From Apus apus (lineage: Eukaryota > Chordata > Aves > Apodiformes > Apodidae): a stretch of DNA of 64,000 bases. Below, piece after piece: positions 38,001-53,000 of the stretch (positions within the stretch are counted from its first letter, which is position 1; every line of letters begins with the position of its first letter). Both the position numbers and the translations under genes were made by a program. The notes beneath the pieces are model-generated. The model was not told where the DNA came from and ran no database searches. It saw nothing but the letters and a program-made list of their open reading frames with translations. The stretch lies in assembly GCF_020740795.1 (NCBI RefSeq), contig NC_067283.1:42893659-42957658 (forward strand), in the 5' to 3' direction.

Positions 38001-41000
38001 CCAGCAGTAACATAAACATTCCAGTGTTATCAGACCTAGCTGAAACACTTACTGCTAGTTAAGAGAGCTTACTGAAGGAAAAAAAAAATCAGTAAAAGGA
38101 AAAGCGGCTTCATCCTGGCTCAAACCAGGACAGCATCTTGCTGTATTCTTTTACAGAAAGCACTGTTTTGTCACTTTACACTAAGATACATTCTTCAACA
38201 CACAACACCAATGAGCAGTGTTTACTACCTGTTTTGTGTTTCTTGGAATATTTGGGTTTGCATGTGTTAAAAATCAGGTACCAGGTGTTTTGGTTTACTC
38301 CTTTATTTGTATAGTCTCCTAATTTTATTTCATATAGCAAGTGACAGGAATTATGACTGCTTTTCCTTTCAATTGCTATATCTGTATCTCCACAATGTTT
38401 TGCATAATTCAGTTCTGGATGTGTTAAATAGATAGGGGGGGAATCAAAATACTGTCTTTTTAGATTGCTGCTTGTATGTTTCACTCATTACTTTTAGTTT
38501 GTCTGGAATGTTGTTACATCAAGTACATGGAGTTGGTCCTTAAACTGACTACAGCTGATGTTCACTGAGGTCTTCTTGAATGCTTTCTAGCTCAGTTACT
38601 CTTTTCCAAGAACGTTTTGCTCATTGTCATTTGGTTCTGAGGGTGGAAAGCACAGGAAAGAATTGTCTTTTTTTCACCTTGTCCACAGATCTACATGCCC
38701 AAAATACTTTCAATCTGCTGAGGACTTAATCTTTAGTTTTACACTGGTCCAGCATATCTTGTTTATCTCGTTATTTTTTTCTTTAAGAACTCATTAAGTT
38801 CATGAAGTTGTGAGGTGATGACAGATATCAGAGTTAGTCTGGTGCCTTGTTTGCCAATTTTGCTTGCTATTGAGTTGCTGTAAATAGCTTTGTGGGATGC
38901 CATGAATACTGCTTTATCATATTTCACTTCTAATTTCAGTCTTGATAGAATTACTAGAATAGTGTATTATGTTCTAGATCCTGTCTAGTGAAGTAAAGGA
39001 CCATTGGCTGAGGAAAAACATCACAAAATGTCCTTGTTTGAGCTAAGACAGAAACATTTTTCATAATTTTATTTTTCAGTAAGTTGAGAATTTAAGGGTT
39101 CAAGGTTTTTAGTCCACCTCTGGTGAGAAGTCTTGTGCTGTGATCTGAAAGCTGTTCCTGTTGAAGAGAAGCTCTGAGTGTGAATACATAAAGAAAATAA
39201 TTGGGAGATGAACTGTCTCAATTAAAGAGCATGCCAGCCGTTGAGTTTCAAGTCCCTGTGTTTATGCACATGATCACTAGGCAACCCATGCTGTAAATAC
39301 TCAGGGTTGTGGAAATACTGAGTGTCATTCCATGTCCTGCTACACCTCCCTGTAAATTGTGTAACTTTCACAGGAGACTTGCAGGAACTGGGATGGCTCT
39401 GTTGAGAGTAGTGACAGAAAGACAGCTTTTCTGGGGAAAAGCAGAAGGACCACAGGGCCCTTCTCTGTTGTAATTTTTCACGTAACAGAGGTAATTAGGC
39501 ATGAGCCCAGGAGAAGTTCTGTGGAACAACACTTTACAGAGTAGGAGGAAGTACAGAGTGGTTGTGGTACTCAAGAGCATAGTTTTTGATTGTGAAGCAC
39601 TGAGAGAGATTGAAACAAATCTGCATATCTGATTGACCAGATTGGAAGTAATCCTGATAGGAAAGATGTGTCGTTGATTATCATGTACAGGAATTAAACA
39701 GTGGAGTGTGAAGGATCATTTAGGCTTAATAATGTTGAAAGAGCCTAGAGTTGTTTCATTCCCCAATGCTGCTAAAATCCTCCTGCACAAATACAGAACA
39801 GACTAAAACAGAAAGCAGAAAGAGGTGAGCCATCTGAAGTCCTTGCCTATTCCTGAGGTCAAAGAGGGATTTCTTGATTAATTCACACCTTGGAGGAGCA
39901 TCATGCTTGGGTCCTAGTTTCTGTTTAGACATGCCTAGGTGATCAAATACTTCATTCAACAGCTAATACTTGTAAAAATATTATTTAAACCTGTACTGGG
40001 AAAGTAACACCCTCTTTTTCCAACCTGTCTAAAGCTGACTTCCACAGACTAAGTCATAATTCACAGGCTCTGCAGATGAACAATGGACATAAAATGATGG
40101 GCTGGGACTTACATAAGCAACTGCAGCTGCTTGATGTACGTGTTATTGGGAAAGATTATGAAAACTGAGGAAATAATCTTGAAATTCAAAATAATATGAT
40201 GAAGAGAAATCAGAAAAACACTTTTTGTGGAAACATCTCTTTATATTAATTGACTACTCCATTTGTCCTCCCTCCACAAAATTATTCTTGAAGTTTGGAT
40301 GTCACTTCAATTTTAAGGCTTACTTCTTATGCATATTAATCTGTATAAATGATGAAGTATGTGTGTAGACATTAGTTTGCTTCACTTGCCTTGATGAGGA
40401 AAATACTATGTTGCTCTCTAAACTTACAAAGGATACTTTCATTAAAACTTATACTAGTGCGTTAGTTTAAACTTTGTATCTTCTAATGCATGTTTCTGAC
40501 ATATATGCTCTTTCCAGGCTGGAAACTATGATGCCTGTTTACAACACCTAAATACCCTTCAAGACATCAACAAAGATGACTACAAAATAACTTTGAATAC
40601 TGCTGTTGCAGAGTTCTGTAGAAGCAACCAGACTACAACAGACAATTTAAGACAAACCCTTAACCAGCTGAAGAACCAGGTAATGCAAACATATTGACAA
40701 AGTACTTGATTTTGAATACTGTTATTTATGCTTACATCCTCCAGTGAAATAGGAAAAAAAAAACTTCTGCCCCTTGTCTCCTATATTTGATAAAGGAGTA
40801 AGAAAGTAACATTTACTTTTAAACTTCTGAATCTGTTTGTCATTTAGGACTCTGCTTTTATAGATACGTTTCTAGTTGTTATTGAAATTGATCCTAAGGT
40901 TAAACTTTCCAGGGATTATAATTGTAGAAAGACCTGCTACGTTGTTTCAATAGAAAGTTCCTTAACCGGAAATAGTTTGAAGTAATTTAATATAAAATGC

Positions 41001-44000
41001 AAAGTGAAAAAGATACTTTACTGGTCAACTGACAGCTTCTATTTAATTGTTGATTTTTTTTTTTTACTGGCTCGATGTTGATCAACAATAAGGTTTATTG
41101 CCTTTTTATTTTTACTGACCTATTTTTAGATGGCTTAATTTTGTAAAATATTTGATGCTTTTTAAGATCATAGGTATTGAAAGTGGTGACACGAGGTGGG
41201 TTTGGTGGGGTTTTTTTTCAGGTTCACTCTGCTGTTGAAGAGATGGATGGTTTAGATGATGTTGAAAATAGTATGCTGTACTACAATCAAGCTGTTATTT
41301 TGTATCATCTGCGTCAATATACTGAAGCAATATCAGTTGGGGAGAAGCTGTACCAGTTTATAGAACCTTTTGGTATGTAAATGGAAAGACTAATTTCATT
41401 CAATAACTAAAGATCATTCAGGCTTTCTCACTATCAGACAAGTGCTTTCTGAATTGCCCAATAGGGTTGTAAAAAATTAGACAGGTTTTGGAATGAAGAA
41501 TATGTTTTACTTATATAATGGCCAACAATTGAATTTTGAGGGAAGGTACTTCAGACACATGCAGCAGATATATCTATTTAATGAAACTGAAATATTTTTT
41601 TTACAACTTTAAAAGGTATTTATGCAAATAATATGTACAAGCTAATTACATTATTTAAAATCTATTATTTTGAGTAATCATACAACTTCACAGGTGGGTC
41701 TGTATTTGTCAGGGTACTTACAAACTTAAAAATCTGCCTTCCATAACTGTATCTGCTCCAGCTTTTATAAGCTGTGGAATTGCCATAAGTGTACCAAGTA
41801 ACATAATAATCCTTGTTGAATTTTAGAGGTGACAAGGCTGAAGGGGTGTGTGTGTCTCAATAAATTAAGTAAACACTACTGTGTTTCTCCTTCAATTCCT
41901 CCCCACTTTCAATATGCCTATTTGGGAATTACTCTGTGAAGCCAGCCAAGCAGAGATCTGTTTGTATGGAATCCTTTCAAGTTCTATGGGATTCTATGTA
42001 TGCACACGGCTCTATCTGTCTATTTAGACACTGGATCTTTGGTGCTGATCTGCTTAGACCAATTCTCAAAATCAATAAACATGAAATATGTGTTAAGCTG
42101 TCTTTAGTCTGTGGTTTTATGCTGATGCCATTTAAATTAATTTTTTTTTTCCACTGTATGTGTTTGTCTACATTGTGTAGATGTCTGCATTTTTTTTCTT
42201 ATTTATTTTTCTCATAATGTTGCATAGATGCACTTTATAGTAATTTTTTTTAATTCAGTCATGTTTTGAGGGATTGTTTTTAGAGCTGTAAAATCATTTT
42301 TACTTCTTTGCTTTCTGCAGAGGAGAAATTTGCCCAGGCTGTGTGCTTCTTACTTGTAGACTTATACCTGCTAACTTACCAAGCTGAGAAGGCCTTACAT
42401 CTACTTGCTGTTCTGGAAAAAATGATTTCACAGGGCAACAATAACAGCAAGAATGGAAAAAATGAGGTAACTTTAAAATTGTATTAATGCCATTGTCTTT
42501 CCTAGAAGTATGCAATAACTCAATCCAATATTACTTTTTAAAATACTTTGAAATTATAAAACTGTTAGATCACCTGTAACTTCAGACAGCAATTTATATG
42601 TGTTAGTAACTGAGTTAACTGTATGCAACAGCTGTTTATTCCTGCTCTTCCACCCTTCTCTCTTATGCCCTAGGAGCTGAGAATTGGTTTTTATGTCAGA
42701 AACTGGTATTGGAAAGACAGTTGTCTTCAGGGTCAAATATACATATTTTTGCTTGTTTGTCTTGGATTATGACCATATGAGAGCCTAAGTTTGAAAGAGA
42801 AGTCAGTATCAGAGAGGAATTGCAATTCTGTAGAGTATGGGAGATCAAGCAGCTTTTTTACTTAGTATATCTAAAAGTGTGAGGCATACTTTCAAATGAA
42901 ATCTTTTGTCTGTGTCTTTTGGGAGAAAATCATTAGAATAAGTAGTGGCTTGGAATGAAAAAGAGGACAGTTTTGTCTTCTTCTGTTGATGGAACGTCCC
43001 ACTTAAGAAAACATTTTATCTTAAAGTACACAGTAATTTTATTTAATAAAATATTAAATAGAGGCTCCAGAATGTGCATATCATCCTTCTGGCTAAAAGA
43101 ATTCTTAAAATATCTCAACAGCAGAGCAATATAGCATAACACTAATGTTACTGTAGAATTCTGCTCTTCATAGGCTGGTGGGGTTTTTCTGGATTTTCAT
43201 TTTTAAGCTCCAAGTTACGGTATTTACTGGCATGTGTATTTCTGGCTATTAAATGCTTATTTTACTTCATGTGAGATTGATAAAAATAGCTTATGAAATA
43301 ATCTGTAAATTGAATTTAAAACATTACTATTAGTAACACTTCCCTTTTTTTGTTTTGTTTGACCCTCAGTCAGGTAATAATGCAAATAAAGACTCCTCGA
43401 ATCAAAAAGCTGAAAGTGGAGCTTTAATAGAAGTTGCTAAATCTAAGATACATCAGGTAAGTATCTGCTTATGATTAATACAAGAACATAAGTTTGAGTT
43501 TTTCTTAAAACTGAGTGCCAGCTGCTTCAAATCTGGTTCAGCATGAATTGTGATACTCTCTCTCTCTTTGAATTTGATGCTGTAAAACAAAAGAATTAAT
43601 TGACTTAACTCAGCCTTTTTGTAAGATCCATGTACAGGAAAAACTGACCTAAGACAAAAAAATCCCTAATTTCAATCCTTGCAGTTTATTATATTATTTT
43701 TTTTAAACTGCAGTTAGCTGCACTGACTTTGTATTTGTTAGATGTCCATCAGTCTAAATCAGCTAAGGTTTTATTTCACTGTATGGTTCTGTGGGGAAAA
43801 AAAAAAGTGAAGAAGCAAAATGTTTCTCTTTCAGCTTTTACTTATTGGTGTTTTCAGTTTAGTAGGTAAATATCTGGATTAAGAGGTTACGTTAGTTTAA
43901 TTAGTTTGTCGTCGTAAGTGCTAGTATCTGATTTGGAATATAGAATAACTGTTCAGCACTGAACAAAATGTGCATCTGCTTACTGTAAATATGAAGCCTA

Positions 44001-47000
44001 TGAATTTGTTGTTGCAAGTTTGAATAGAATTTCATTTTCAGGAAGGCTTTTTGAACAGCTTTTTATTGCCTATTTTTAAGATGTATATAAAATATTCTGT
44101 AATAAATTTATACATATGTTTCATCTTGCAAACCCTGCACAAGTTACTAGTTTTTATTTAACACATTTTTTTAACAGTATAAGGTGAGAGCCTATATCCA
44201 GATGAAGTCACTGAAAGCATGCAAGAGGGAGATCAAATCTGTTATGAATACAGCTGGGAATGTAAGTATTAAGTCTATTGTTTTTCTAATTTTGATCTGA
44301 ACTGAAGTTGCTAACTGTCTTTACAAAGAATGGTCTTACTGAGGATGGATGTCTGAAATAATGCTTTATGTAGGCAGCTGGGTTTGTTAGCTCTTTTCAG
44401 CAAGTGTAATTAGTGTAGAATTCTCTTATTTGCACTGTTTAGAGTTGTTAAGAAAAATGCACTTTATTAATGATGTCAAAATAACAACCAAACACTATAT
44501 ACAAAACCAGTTCAGTTTGGTTTATAAATTAAGCAGTGCAAAACATGTTTCAGTTTACTATAAATGTTAAGAGTATTACAAACTGATGTAATTGGTGGTT
44601 TAAACCAGTTCATGAAAGATTAATCTTGGGTTATGCAGTTTTTTGGGTTTTTCTTTTTGTTGACAATTTTTGGAGGCTTACCTCTTGCTAGAAAGCAGTT
44701 TCTTCTTTTATATAGGAGGTCTCAACTCAGAATTGCGTCCACCATCCCAGATAAATTCTACATTAACTGAGGAGCAGGGAATGGGAGGAGAGCACTTCCC
44801 TTTTGTTGCCAGTCTCAACAGCTGCTAGTTTGACAGAAATCCTTCTGGATCATGAGGTCTCTGTTGGCAGACCAGGAAGATCACAGCCCAGGAGGAAGTT
44901 GTTGAACTCCGCAGGGAGGGAAGCATGGGGAGGAGTGTACTAGAAGGCAGGTTGGATAAAGATCCTCTTAAACAAAAAGATCCTCTGCATTTAGCCATTG
45001 CCGTGACAGAATTCTCTAGAATAATGTTGGGGTGTAGAGCAGTAACAAAAGGTATGCATAGTTTTGTAGTTTGGAGGAGGTGAGGGTTAATTACATGCTC
45101 AACAAAGAAATGCCACTTCATGAAGTGTCAAGGCCTAAGCCCATGTATTTTATAAATGGCAGCAGGGGTAAGCTGTTTGTGGAGTGATTTAACACTAGCA
45201 GTAGAAATCATAAAACAAGAGTTTAATTAACTGTTGTTTTCTCCTTCACAGTCAGCTCCTTCTCTCTTTCTTAAAAGTAATTTTGAATATTTGAGGGGCA
45301 ATTATCGTAAAGCAGTGAAACTTCTAAACAGTGCAAACATTGCTGAACATCCAGGCTTCATGAAAACAGGTAAAATAGAAAGCCTTTATCCTGCAAGTAT
45401 GTACATCTGTAGTGTGATTGGACTACTAATTGATGTTAATTTTAAGCATATTAATAATTACTTAAGGGCCTGGAATGTCACAGGTTTCTATGCTAGATGT
45501 GTTTTTCATCTTTCACCTAACATTGTTGTGTTTTTCATGTAACATCTTTCTGGAAAATGCAGTGGATGTCTAAGAGAATGTATTTGTGAAGGTGCAAATG
45601 TAGTATTTGCAAGGCTTGTATTTGGGTCTCTAAATCAAGACATGAAAAAAAAAGGCAACATACTAGATCTAGAAATGAGGTTTCATTTTGTACTTGAGAG
45701 GAGGTGATAGCAGTTGTATTGATTATCTGGGGAAAAACAAATGTTTTATGGAGTGTTAAGGTTTGACTTCTATTGTAGATCATTTGAAGTTACTTTTATA
45801 TCTAGAAGGTATGTGTGTATACACATGCACAGAGATAAAACAGTACATGAATGTGTATACTTTTTTAGATATGAAAGTTAGCTATATACTCTAAATACAT
45901 ACGCTGTGCATATATGCACTCACTGTATGTGATATTATTTAAATATATTTGAGGTTTTAGTTGACTGTTTAAACATCAATTGAAAAATCCAGAGATAAAG
46001 CTGGCATCTGTCAGCAGAGAATTTGTATTTCAAAAAAGACTTGCATCTTGCATACTGCATTTCTCTACTGCTTTGTTCAGCGATGTTCTTGTGATAGTGA
46101 TCTTAATTTCTAGTGCTTTAAAATCTTCTATCTAGTAGATATTGCTGCATAGATTTCAATTAGACCATAGAAGTCCCAGAGTTGACCCTGGGAATTACAA
46201 GACTGAGTGTATTTCGTAAACTTCTGTATTTACGAATATATTTAATGGTAAACAGTAAAAATATTTGCCAAAATGCCTATTCTGGCTTATTTTGATGCTT
46301 CTTTTAGAATTTACTGTAACTTATATTTTTGACAGATTTTATGTTTTTATGTTTGAAGTTCTTTTTATAACTTAAGATTTTCTGAAATTCTCATACAAGT
46401 TCAACATTTTCATATAACTTTTTCACTAGCTTTTTTTGCACAATACCATGTTCACTTAATAGTCTTCCTAGGTTATGATCAAAATAATGTCTGGTCAACA
46501 TGTTAATGGTCTGCTTCTTTGGAATTTTAGGGTGTGTTGTGGTTTGTTTTTTGGTTTTTTTTTTCTTGTTCTTTTTTTATCATGGTAACCCTGTAAAACT
46601 TCAATTACTGGCAGATACATCAAAAGTTTAATTTTCTGTCCTTTATTGTTTAGAAGAAGCTTCTTACAGTGTTACCTGAACATGATGTATTTAGGAAGGA
46701 AGGTGCATTTCCTGCTTGTATGGTTAGGTTGATATATTTGTTTATTTTATAAAACTTCAACATATAATTTCAGAACTTCCACTTTTACCAGAGCCATTTG
46801 TTGAAAAAGTGACATGCTTGCATGCTAAATGCTATTAAAATGTCCAGGAGAATTGATGTCAACTTGCAGGCTGACAATTTGGCCTGGTACCTGGCTCTTC
46901 TGGAGTATCATGCATAAGATCTGGAAATCTATGGCTGCTTATATATAGTTCATTTCAGGTTAACTGTCTAAGAGAACTAGAGTGGTATACAGATGTACAG

Positions 47001-50000
47001 GTTATGAAAATGCTTGTGAGTCAGGGATGTAACTACATAATCCATTAATGTCTTGCTGAAGAACATTTTTAATACATTACCGTAATATGCTAACCCATGA
47101 GAGAGTGGTGGGAACATTTTGTGGGCTCAATGACACTTTTCACTTTAAGAAAATGGTCTTTTGTTTTTCTCTCAGGTGAATGCTTAAGGTGTATGTTCTG
47201 GAACAATCTTGGCTGTATCCACTTTGCAATGGGAAAGCACAATTTAGGAATTTTTTACTTTAAAAAAGCTTTGCAAGAAAATGATAATGTGTGTGCACAG
47301 CTAGGAACAGGTAGCTCAGATCCAGGTGAGTATTATTACTTCAATAGTATTATATTACGTTTACCCTAAGTGACAATGAACATATCTGTTTAGCATTTAA
47401 TGTACTTCAACCTTTATTAAGAATACATTTAATTTGTCTTTGTTACCAGCTTTGATGTGGAAGGAATGTAGTTCCAGAGGGAGGCTAGTGAATTTCTGTG
47501 ATGAAAGGCAGTTTTTGGGTGTTTCCCACAGCTTCCCTCCTTTTCCTTGAGTTTTGTTTTCAGCTCTCCTGACCTGTCCATCCAATAAATATTGTGTTAT
47601 CCTTTTTTTGCAGGTAAAAAATTTTCAGGGAGACCCATGTGCACGCTACTGACTAACAAACGGTATGAGTTACTCTACAATTGTGGCATTCAGCTCTTGC
47701 ATATTGGGAGACCCTTAGCTGCCTTTGAATGCCTCATTGAGGCAGTCCAGGTTTATCACTCAAACCCTCGTCTTTGGCTGAGAATAGCAGAATGCTGCAT
47801 TGCTGCAAATAAGGGGGTAAGTAGACTTGCAAATTCCTTCTTTTGATCGTAGTCATGGAATACATTTGATATCAGAAAGGAAGAAGTAATATCTTGGGTT
47901 AAACAATGCATTTTAAAGGCCTGACACTGCAACACCTCTCTAAGTCCAGATTAATTCTACATATATGTGTTGCTGTTTAATCTGAAGCTGCAACAGGTGG
48001 AGGAAAACTACTGTAGAAGCAGTGTCTTGAGACCCAATCTTTAACTGACTTTTCTAAAACCAGAAGAATTTGAGTAAGCTTTTCAAAAGATTGACATGAG
48101 AAAGCAGTCAAGTGGCTGTTATAGCTCTACTATAAGTTACAAGTTTTTGTTGGAAGTGCTGTTTAAATGTGATTTTGTTTTGGCAATTTACCATCACATC
48201 CATTTGGAATCCCAACTCATAATCTGAATGGGTATTCCAGAATTCATTTGGAGTACTTTAGCTTTTGCGAAGACATCTGATAGTTTACCTTACTTTGTCT
48301 TGAAATAGTTTTAGAAATAAACATTAAAATATTATTTGGAAAGAAATCAGTATCTAATGAGGTATCACTTACCCAAGAAAAATGTTCCTTTTGTAGTGAA
48401 TGCTTTCTATTTAAAATGTACTAACATTAACAGTTTTACCTGCTATTTATGGATATTTCATGATGCCTCAGCTTTCCACACTTATTGGCAGAAAAATATT
48501 TTGAGTTGATTTATTATATATATGGATATACATATGTGGTATATATTAAAGCCAAACAAACAAAAAAACTCCACAGGTAATTCTGTCTCTCTTGTGTGAA
48601 CAGAGGAATTAAACTTGCGCAAGGTCTTTTCTATGTACTGTGTTCTGTACTTCTAAGGTTTTCCATTCCTGGATTTCAGAAATGGCAATTAAGAAAGGAG
48701 TTGGTGACCCATTATAGTATCTAAGGAATGAAAATTTTAATGGCTGCTCTTTGGTACTTAACGTTAGCATTGAGGCTTGATGCACAGAAACAAGTGTGAT
48801 AGCTTTTGTTGCTGATGGTTTGAGGAGGAAGGTGGTGTTTTTCTTTTTGGGGGGATGATTTTTAACTGAAAATTCTTGGATTTTTATGTTTAGACTCTAG
48901 GAGTTGCATTGCAGCCACTGAAATGATGAGACTATATCTTAAGTTTTAGCTGGAGTAGTAGGAGAAAACACAACTATCCAGTAGACATCCTTTGTCTCTC
49001 CTTTAAGGCTAGATACTGGTGTGTAAAAGATATGACTGAAAATGTGTCATTACTGTTTTAGCAGACAGTAAGGTTAGGTTTTTTGTTTTCACAAATATGG
49101 TGATTGGATCAGACTGACTAATAATCTTGTTAGAAGCAAAATATAGCACTATGTCCTAGAACTTTATTGGAAGATGCAAAGGCTCTTGTAGAGGACTACT
49201 GAAAGTATTTGGTTAAAGAGAATCTTACTTCTTGGGATGTTCTTAATTGATTATTAATAGTTTTCTTGATGTAGAAGTAATATAAACTCCTTAAGCACTT
49301 CTTTTTTAATTCTGTCTGCTGCAAATCCACTATCCTAATTCAGAGTGGTCTTAATTTAAAGGACTACGGTGGATGTAGGTAACAACAAAATGTGCCCTGG
49401 TTGCTACCGAAGTCTTGGCATGTGTTCTTCCTTCTTTTCAGCCACCCAAAACCCGAGACGCTGGGACAGGTTGCCCAGGGAAGTTGAGGGTGTTCTGGCC
49501 TGGAGATGTTCAAACCCAGGATGGATGGGGGCTTTGAGCAACCTGGTCTAGTGGGAGGTGGCCCTGCCCATGTGGGGAGGTTGGAACTAGATGATCTTTA
49601 AGGTCCCCTCCAACCCAAACCATTCTATGAGTCTGTAGTCACTCTACGTTTCCTTGCTCTGAATTCTGATTTCCCTCCCTGGGCGGCCTCTGCACCATTA
49701 TAAACTATGCACTATCCAAATCCTTCCAAATACAAAATTTGTAACTCTTCTGCTGTCTCTATTTCAGCATATTTCAGAAAGATATTAACAGCTTTACAGC
49801 TTCACAGGGGGGAGGTTTGCTTAAATCCCCACTTTACAGGCACAGCATTGAAGCTTCAGGAGTGTTGGGTCAAAAATGGCACTGGCTTTGACTGTGTATG
49901 TGCTAGCTGTTGTCAGATAGTTCTGCGTACTTAGTTTTATAAAGCATGACAAGTGCAGGAAGAACAGCTTTCTTCATTCTAATTTTGCTACTTTCTGTGT

Positions 50001-53000
50001 CTATCCTGCTGGTTACAAGTCAAACGCAGATAAAGAAGACACAGCTGATCACCTCTAGAGGAAAGCTGGATATGGGAGACTGGATTAGCATAGGTTTTGT
50101 GGCAAAAGACAAAGCTGGGATTCTGTTTACGAGAACAGCGTTTAACAGTCTGGATGAGGGAAATACAGACCCTTGTGGGACACGTCTTTATTTACGGCAG
50201 ACTGGCTGAAGCAGTAGATCATGCCAGACTCCTGAAGCCTAACTTTCTCCCTCCTACAGTTGTGATGTTGTGTGGTATAGCAGAGAGCTTGAGTTTGTGA
50301 CACAAAAAAACCCAACTTGCTGCTTCCTAAATTTGTAATCCTTACAAGAAAAATATGTAATTTGAATGATCTTAATATTAAAGGGGAAGTGTCTTTAAAT
50401 TCTGAGATAATTTGCAACATGATAAGTGAGGCCCTAAAATCAATAGTGTATTTAATTTGACCTTGTAACTCAATTTGCAATACTATTCCTTGATATCTAA
50501 CTATGGGTACATATTTATGCTCAGAACACCAGAAAAGTGTAGCTAACTTTCACTTGCTGTAGTATTTTAGTTTATAAAATATAGATGGAAGATCATTCCC
50601 TTCTGCACTTTTTAAAATGCATTTTTTAAAATGTGTTCTTCATACCCAAACTAACCATCTGTGTTTGTTTGTTTCTGTTTGACAGTAAATGCCACTATAA
50701 TGTCAGTATATCACAGATTCGGATAAATTTTCTGAAAAGTGATAGATTTTTCAAATACAGGTCTAGGACAAATCTTTCCTTACAACTCTCCACCACTTAT
50801 TCTACTTACCAACAAAGTTGTTGAGATGGCTCATAGTAAAACAAAGAAACAAACCCTAGTAAATATGGTGTAAAGAGAATTTTCGGGACTGACAATTAGG
50901 TTGCTTTAAGTTTGTTTGACCCCCAGAATGTCTGCATACTCAAAAATCTGTTTAACATATTAATTTAATCTAACTTTGCATATTTTGTAATTCAGCATCA
51001 TGCTCCCCATGGAACAGTTTGAGAGCAGCTTTTTTCAGAGTGTGTTCTGAGTGCTGTGGAAGCAGGGAGAGGAGGTGGCAAGCATTACAGTGCCAATTCT
51101 GAATATCATTTAGCTGATCATATGATTTCTTTTTAGATTTCCTAGCAGCTCTTTTAACACTACTTGGTTCATTGTTCTTTTGTTTTCAAAGCACAGGGGA
51201 AACTAGGTCAGTGGGCTATCAGACAAGCTGTCGTAACTAATCTGTGGTTGCAGTGTGTGCAGTAAAATCTTTGTGCAACACAAAGACAATAGAAGGTCCC
51301 TGATCCTTCATGGTACTTATGATTTAAAACTGTGTCCATATAAACTACTAATTCTTACATTTTAGCAGGGCTCGAAGTCATCTTCCAGCTTTCACATATT
51401 TTGTTAAGCTCTCATTCAACATCTGTTACATTTTAGTCCTCCTTTTATTTTTCTTGTTTTCCTTTCAGACATCAGAACAAGAAACTAAAGGTCTTCCCAG
51501 CAAAAAGGGAATTGTGCAATCTATAGTAGGTCAAGGCTACCACCGTAAGATAGTCCTGGCATCCCAGTCAATACAGAACGTTGTTTATAAGTAAGTATGT
51601 TTTCCATGGGCTCTTTATTTTGGTTTCATAGCGTTGTAAATATCTGTTTATCAGGATTTTAAACAGCTATTCTGTGACAGTTTTTAAATTGTGGAATTAT
51701 TAATTCCACAATTAATTCCACAATTAATTCCACAAAGAAGAGAGAGTGGCATGCTAAAATGCTTGATGAGTCCTGAAGATAATTTGGCTGTCTTATCTAT
51801 GATGGCCAGCAGAGGGCTTAACTGTGTATTCATTGTAACTGAAAAGGCCATTGAAGCTTAAAATCGATTTATCTGAAATTTGTATTTTGTTAGCTACATC
51901 TGTCCTCTTTTTTTCTCACTTAAAATATATTTTTTTCAGTAATCCATTTTTCTAAAGTGCAGGAAGAATCTATGCTCTATCATAAAACTTCAGGAAGTCA
52001 AGAAAAACAAGAAAACTTCTTAATGTGATTGCAGCTGCTCACTCTATTTGGGCATTGTGCTGTACTTTCCACATATAAGAATAGCAAGATACATACTTTT
52101 CATAAATTAATGTGTTATATTAAAACATGATTTAACTTTTTTAGGGTAAAGTTTTCTCTGCACTCGGATCTTTCTGGAGCTCTGCTTTTATATTTTAATT
52201 TAGTAGGATTGCTACTCACTAGCTAACTTCTGTGTCTCTTTAAGTGATGGGCAGTCCTCAGCAATACCTGTAGCAAGTATGGAATTTGCAGCCATTTGTC
52301 TACGAAATGCCTTGCTGCTACTGCCAGAAGATCAGCAGGAGCCAAAGCAGGAAAATGGATCTAAAACTAGTAATCAGCTGGGGGGAAATACAGAAAACAG
52401 TGAAAGCAGCGAAGCATGCAGGTAAACAGAATTGCATAAAAACCTTGCTTTTAGTCCAGAGTAACTCGGGGCTGACAGTCTGTCTCTGCTACCTATCTTA
52501 TTTGGCCAGCAGAAAAAATAATTTGTTGGTAAATTCTCTTAGCACTGTTTGGATATCCAAGGAAATTGTTTAGCTGCTCCTTCTTTTGACTGCTGGTATG
52601 CTTAAAAATAAAATACCGAGCTGATTTCTTCCATTCCTAACAACTTTAATAAGTTAAACAGTGACATTCTTTTTTTCATTGGCCATCTTATTTTCTGTGC
52701 TGCAAATGTTATGTTTTCCCACACCCTCCTGCAGTGCATATTCATATATCTCTTAATTGTAAGTGAAGTTTCACACGTTACAGTGATTTTTTTATTTGTG
52801 TGAGTGCACGTGCACCAAGTACTTGATTCAATATAGAAATGTCTAGTAGCTTAGTTGTAAACATTTCCCCATGATCAGATTTAACATTCATCAGCCCTGA
52901 TACTCTTTGTTGTGTTTGTTTTAGACTAGAAATGGGAAACTAGATTTAGAAGATATGTAGAAAAGCCACATATGAAGCTATTGCTTCATTAAAAAAAAAT

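Larger units (their letters stand above)
37057..40517 (+). other. CNOT10: CNOT10 intron 2
   Basis: The intron is 3461 bp. It contains the solo LTR at 37456-38132. The remainder is AT-rich with no recognised gene or RNA. Confidence 0.85.
40680..45251 (+). other. CNOT10: CNOT10 introns 3-7 (between the exons listed here)
   Basis: Introns 40680-41221, 41373-42320, 42467-43369, 43457-44177 and 44262-45251 are 542, 948, 903, 721 and 990 bp. All are GT-AG. They are AT-rich with several poly-T stretches, and I recognised no mobile element or RNA gene in them. Confidence 0.8.
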
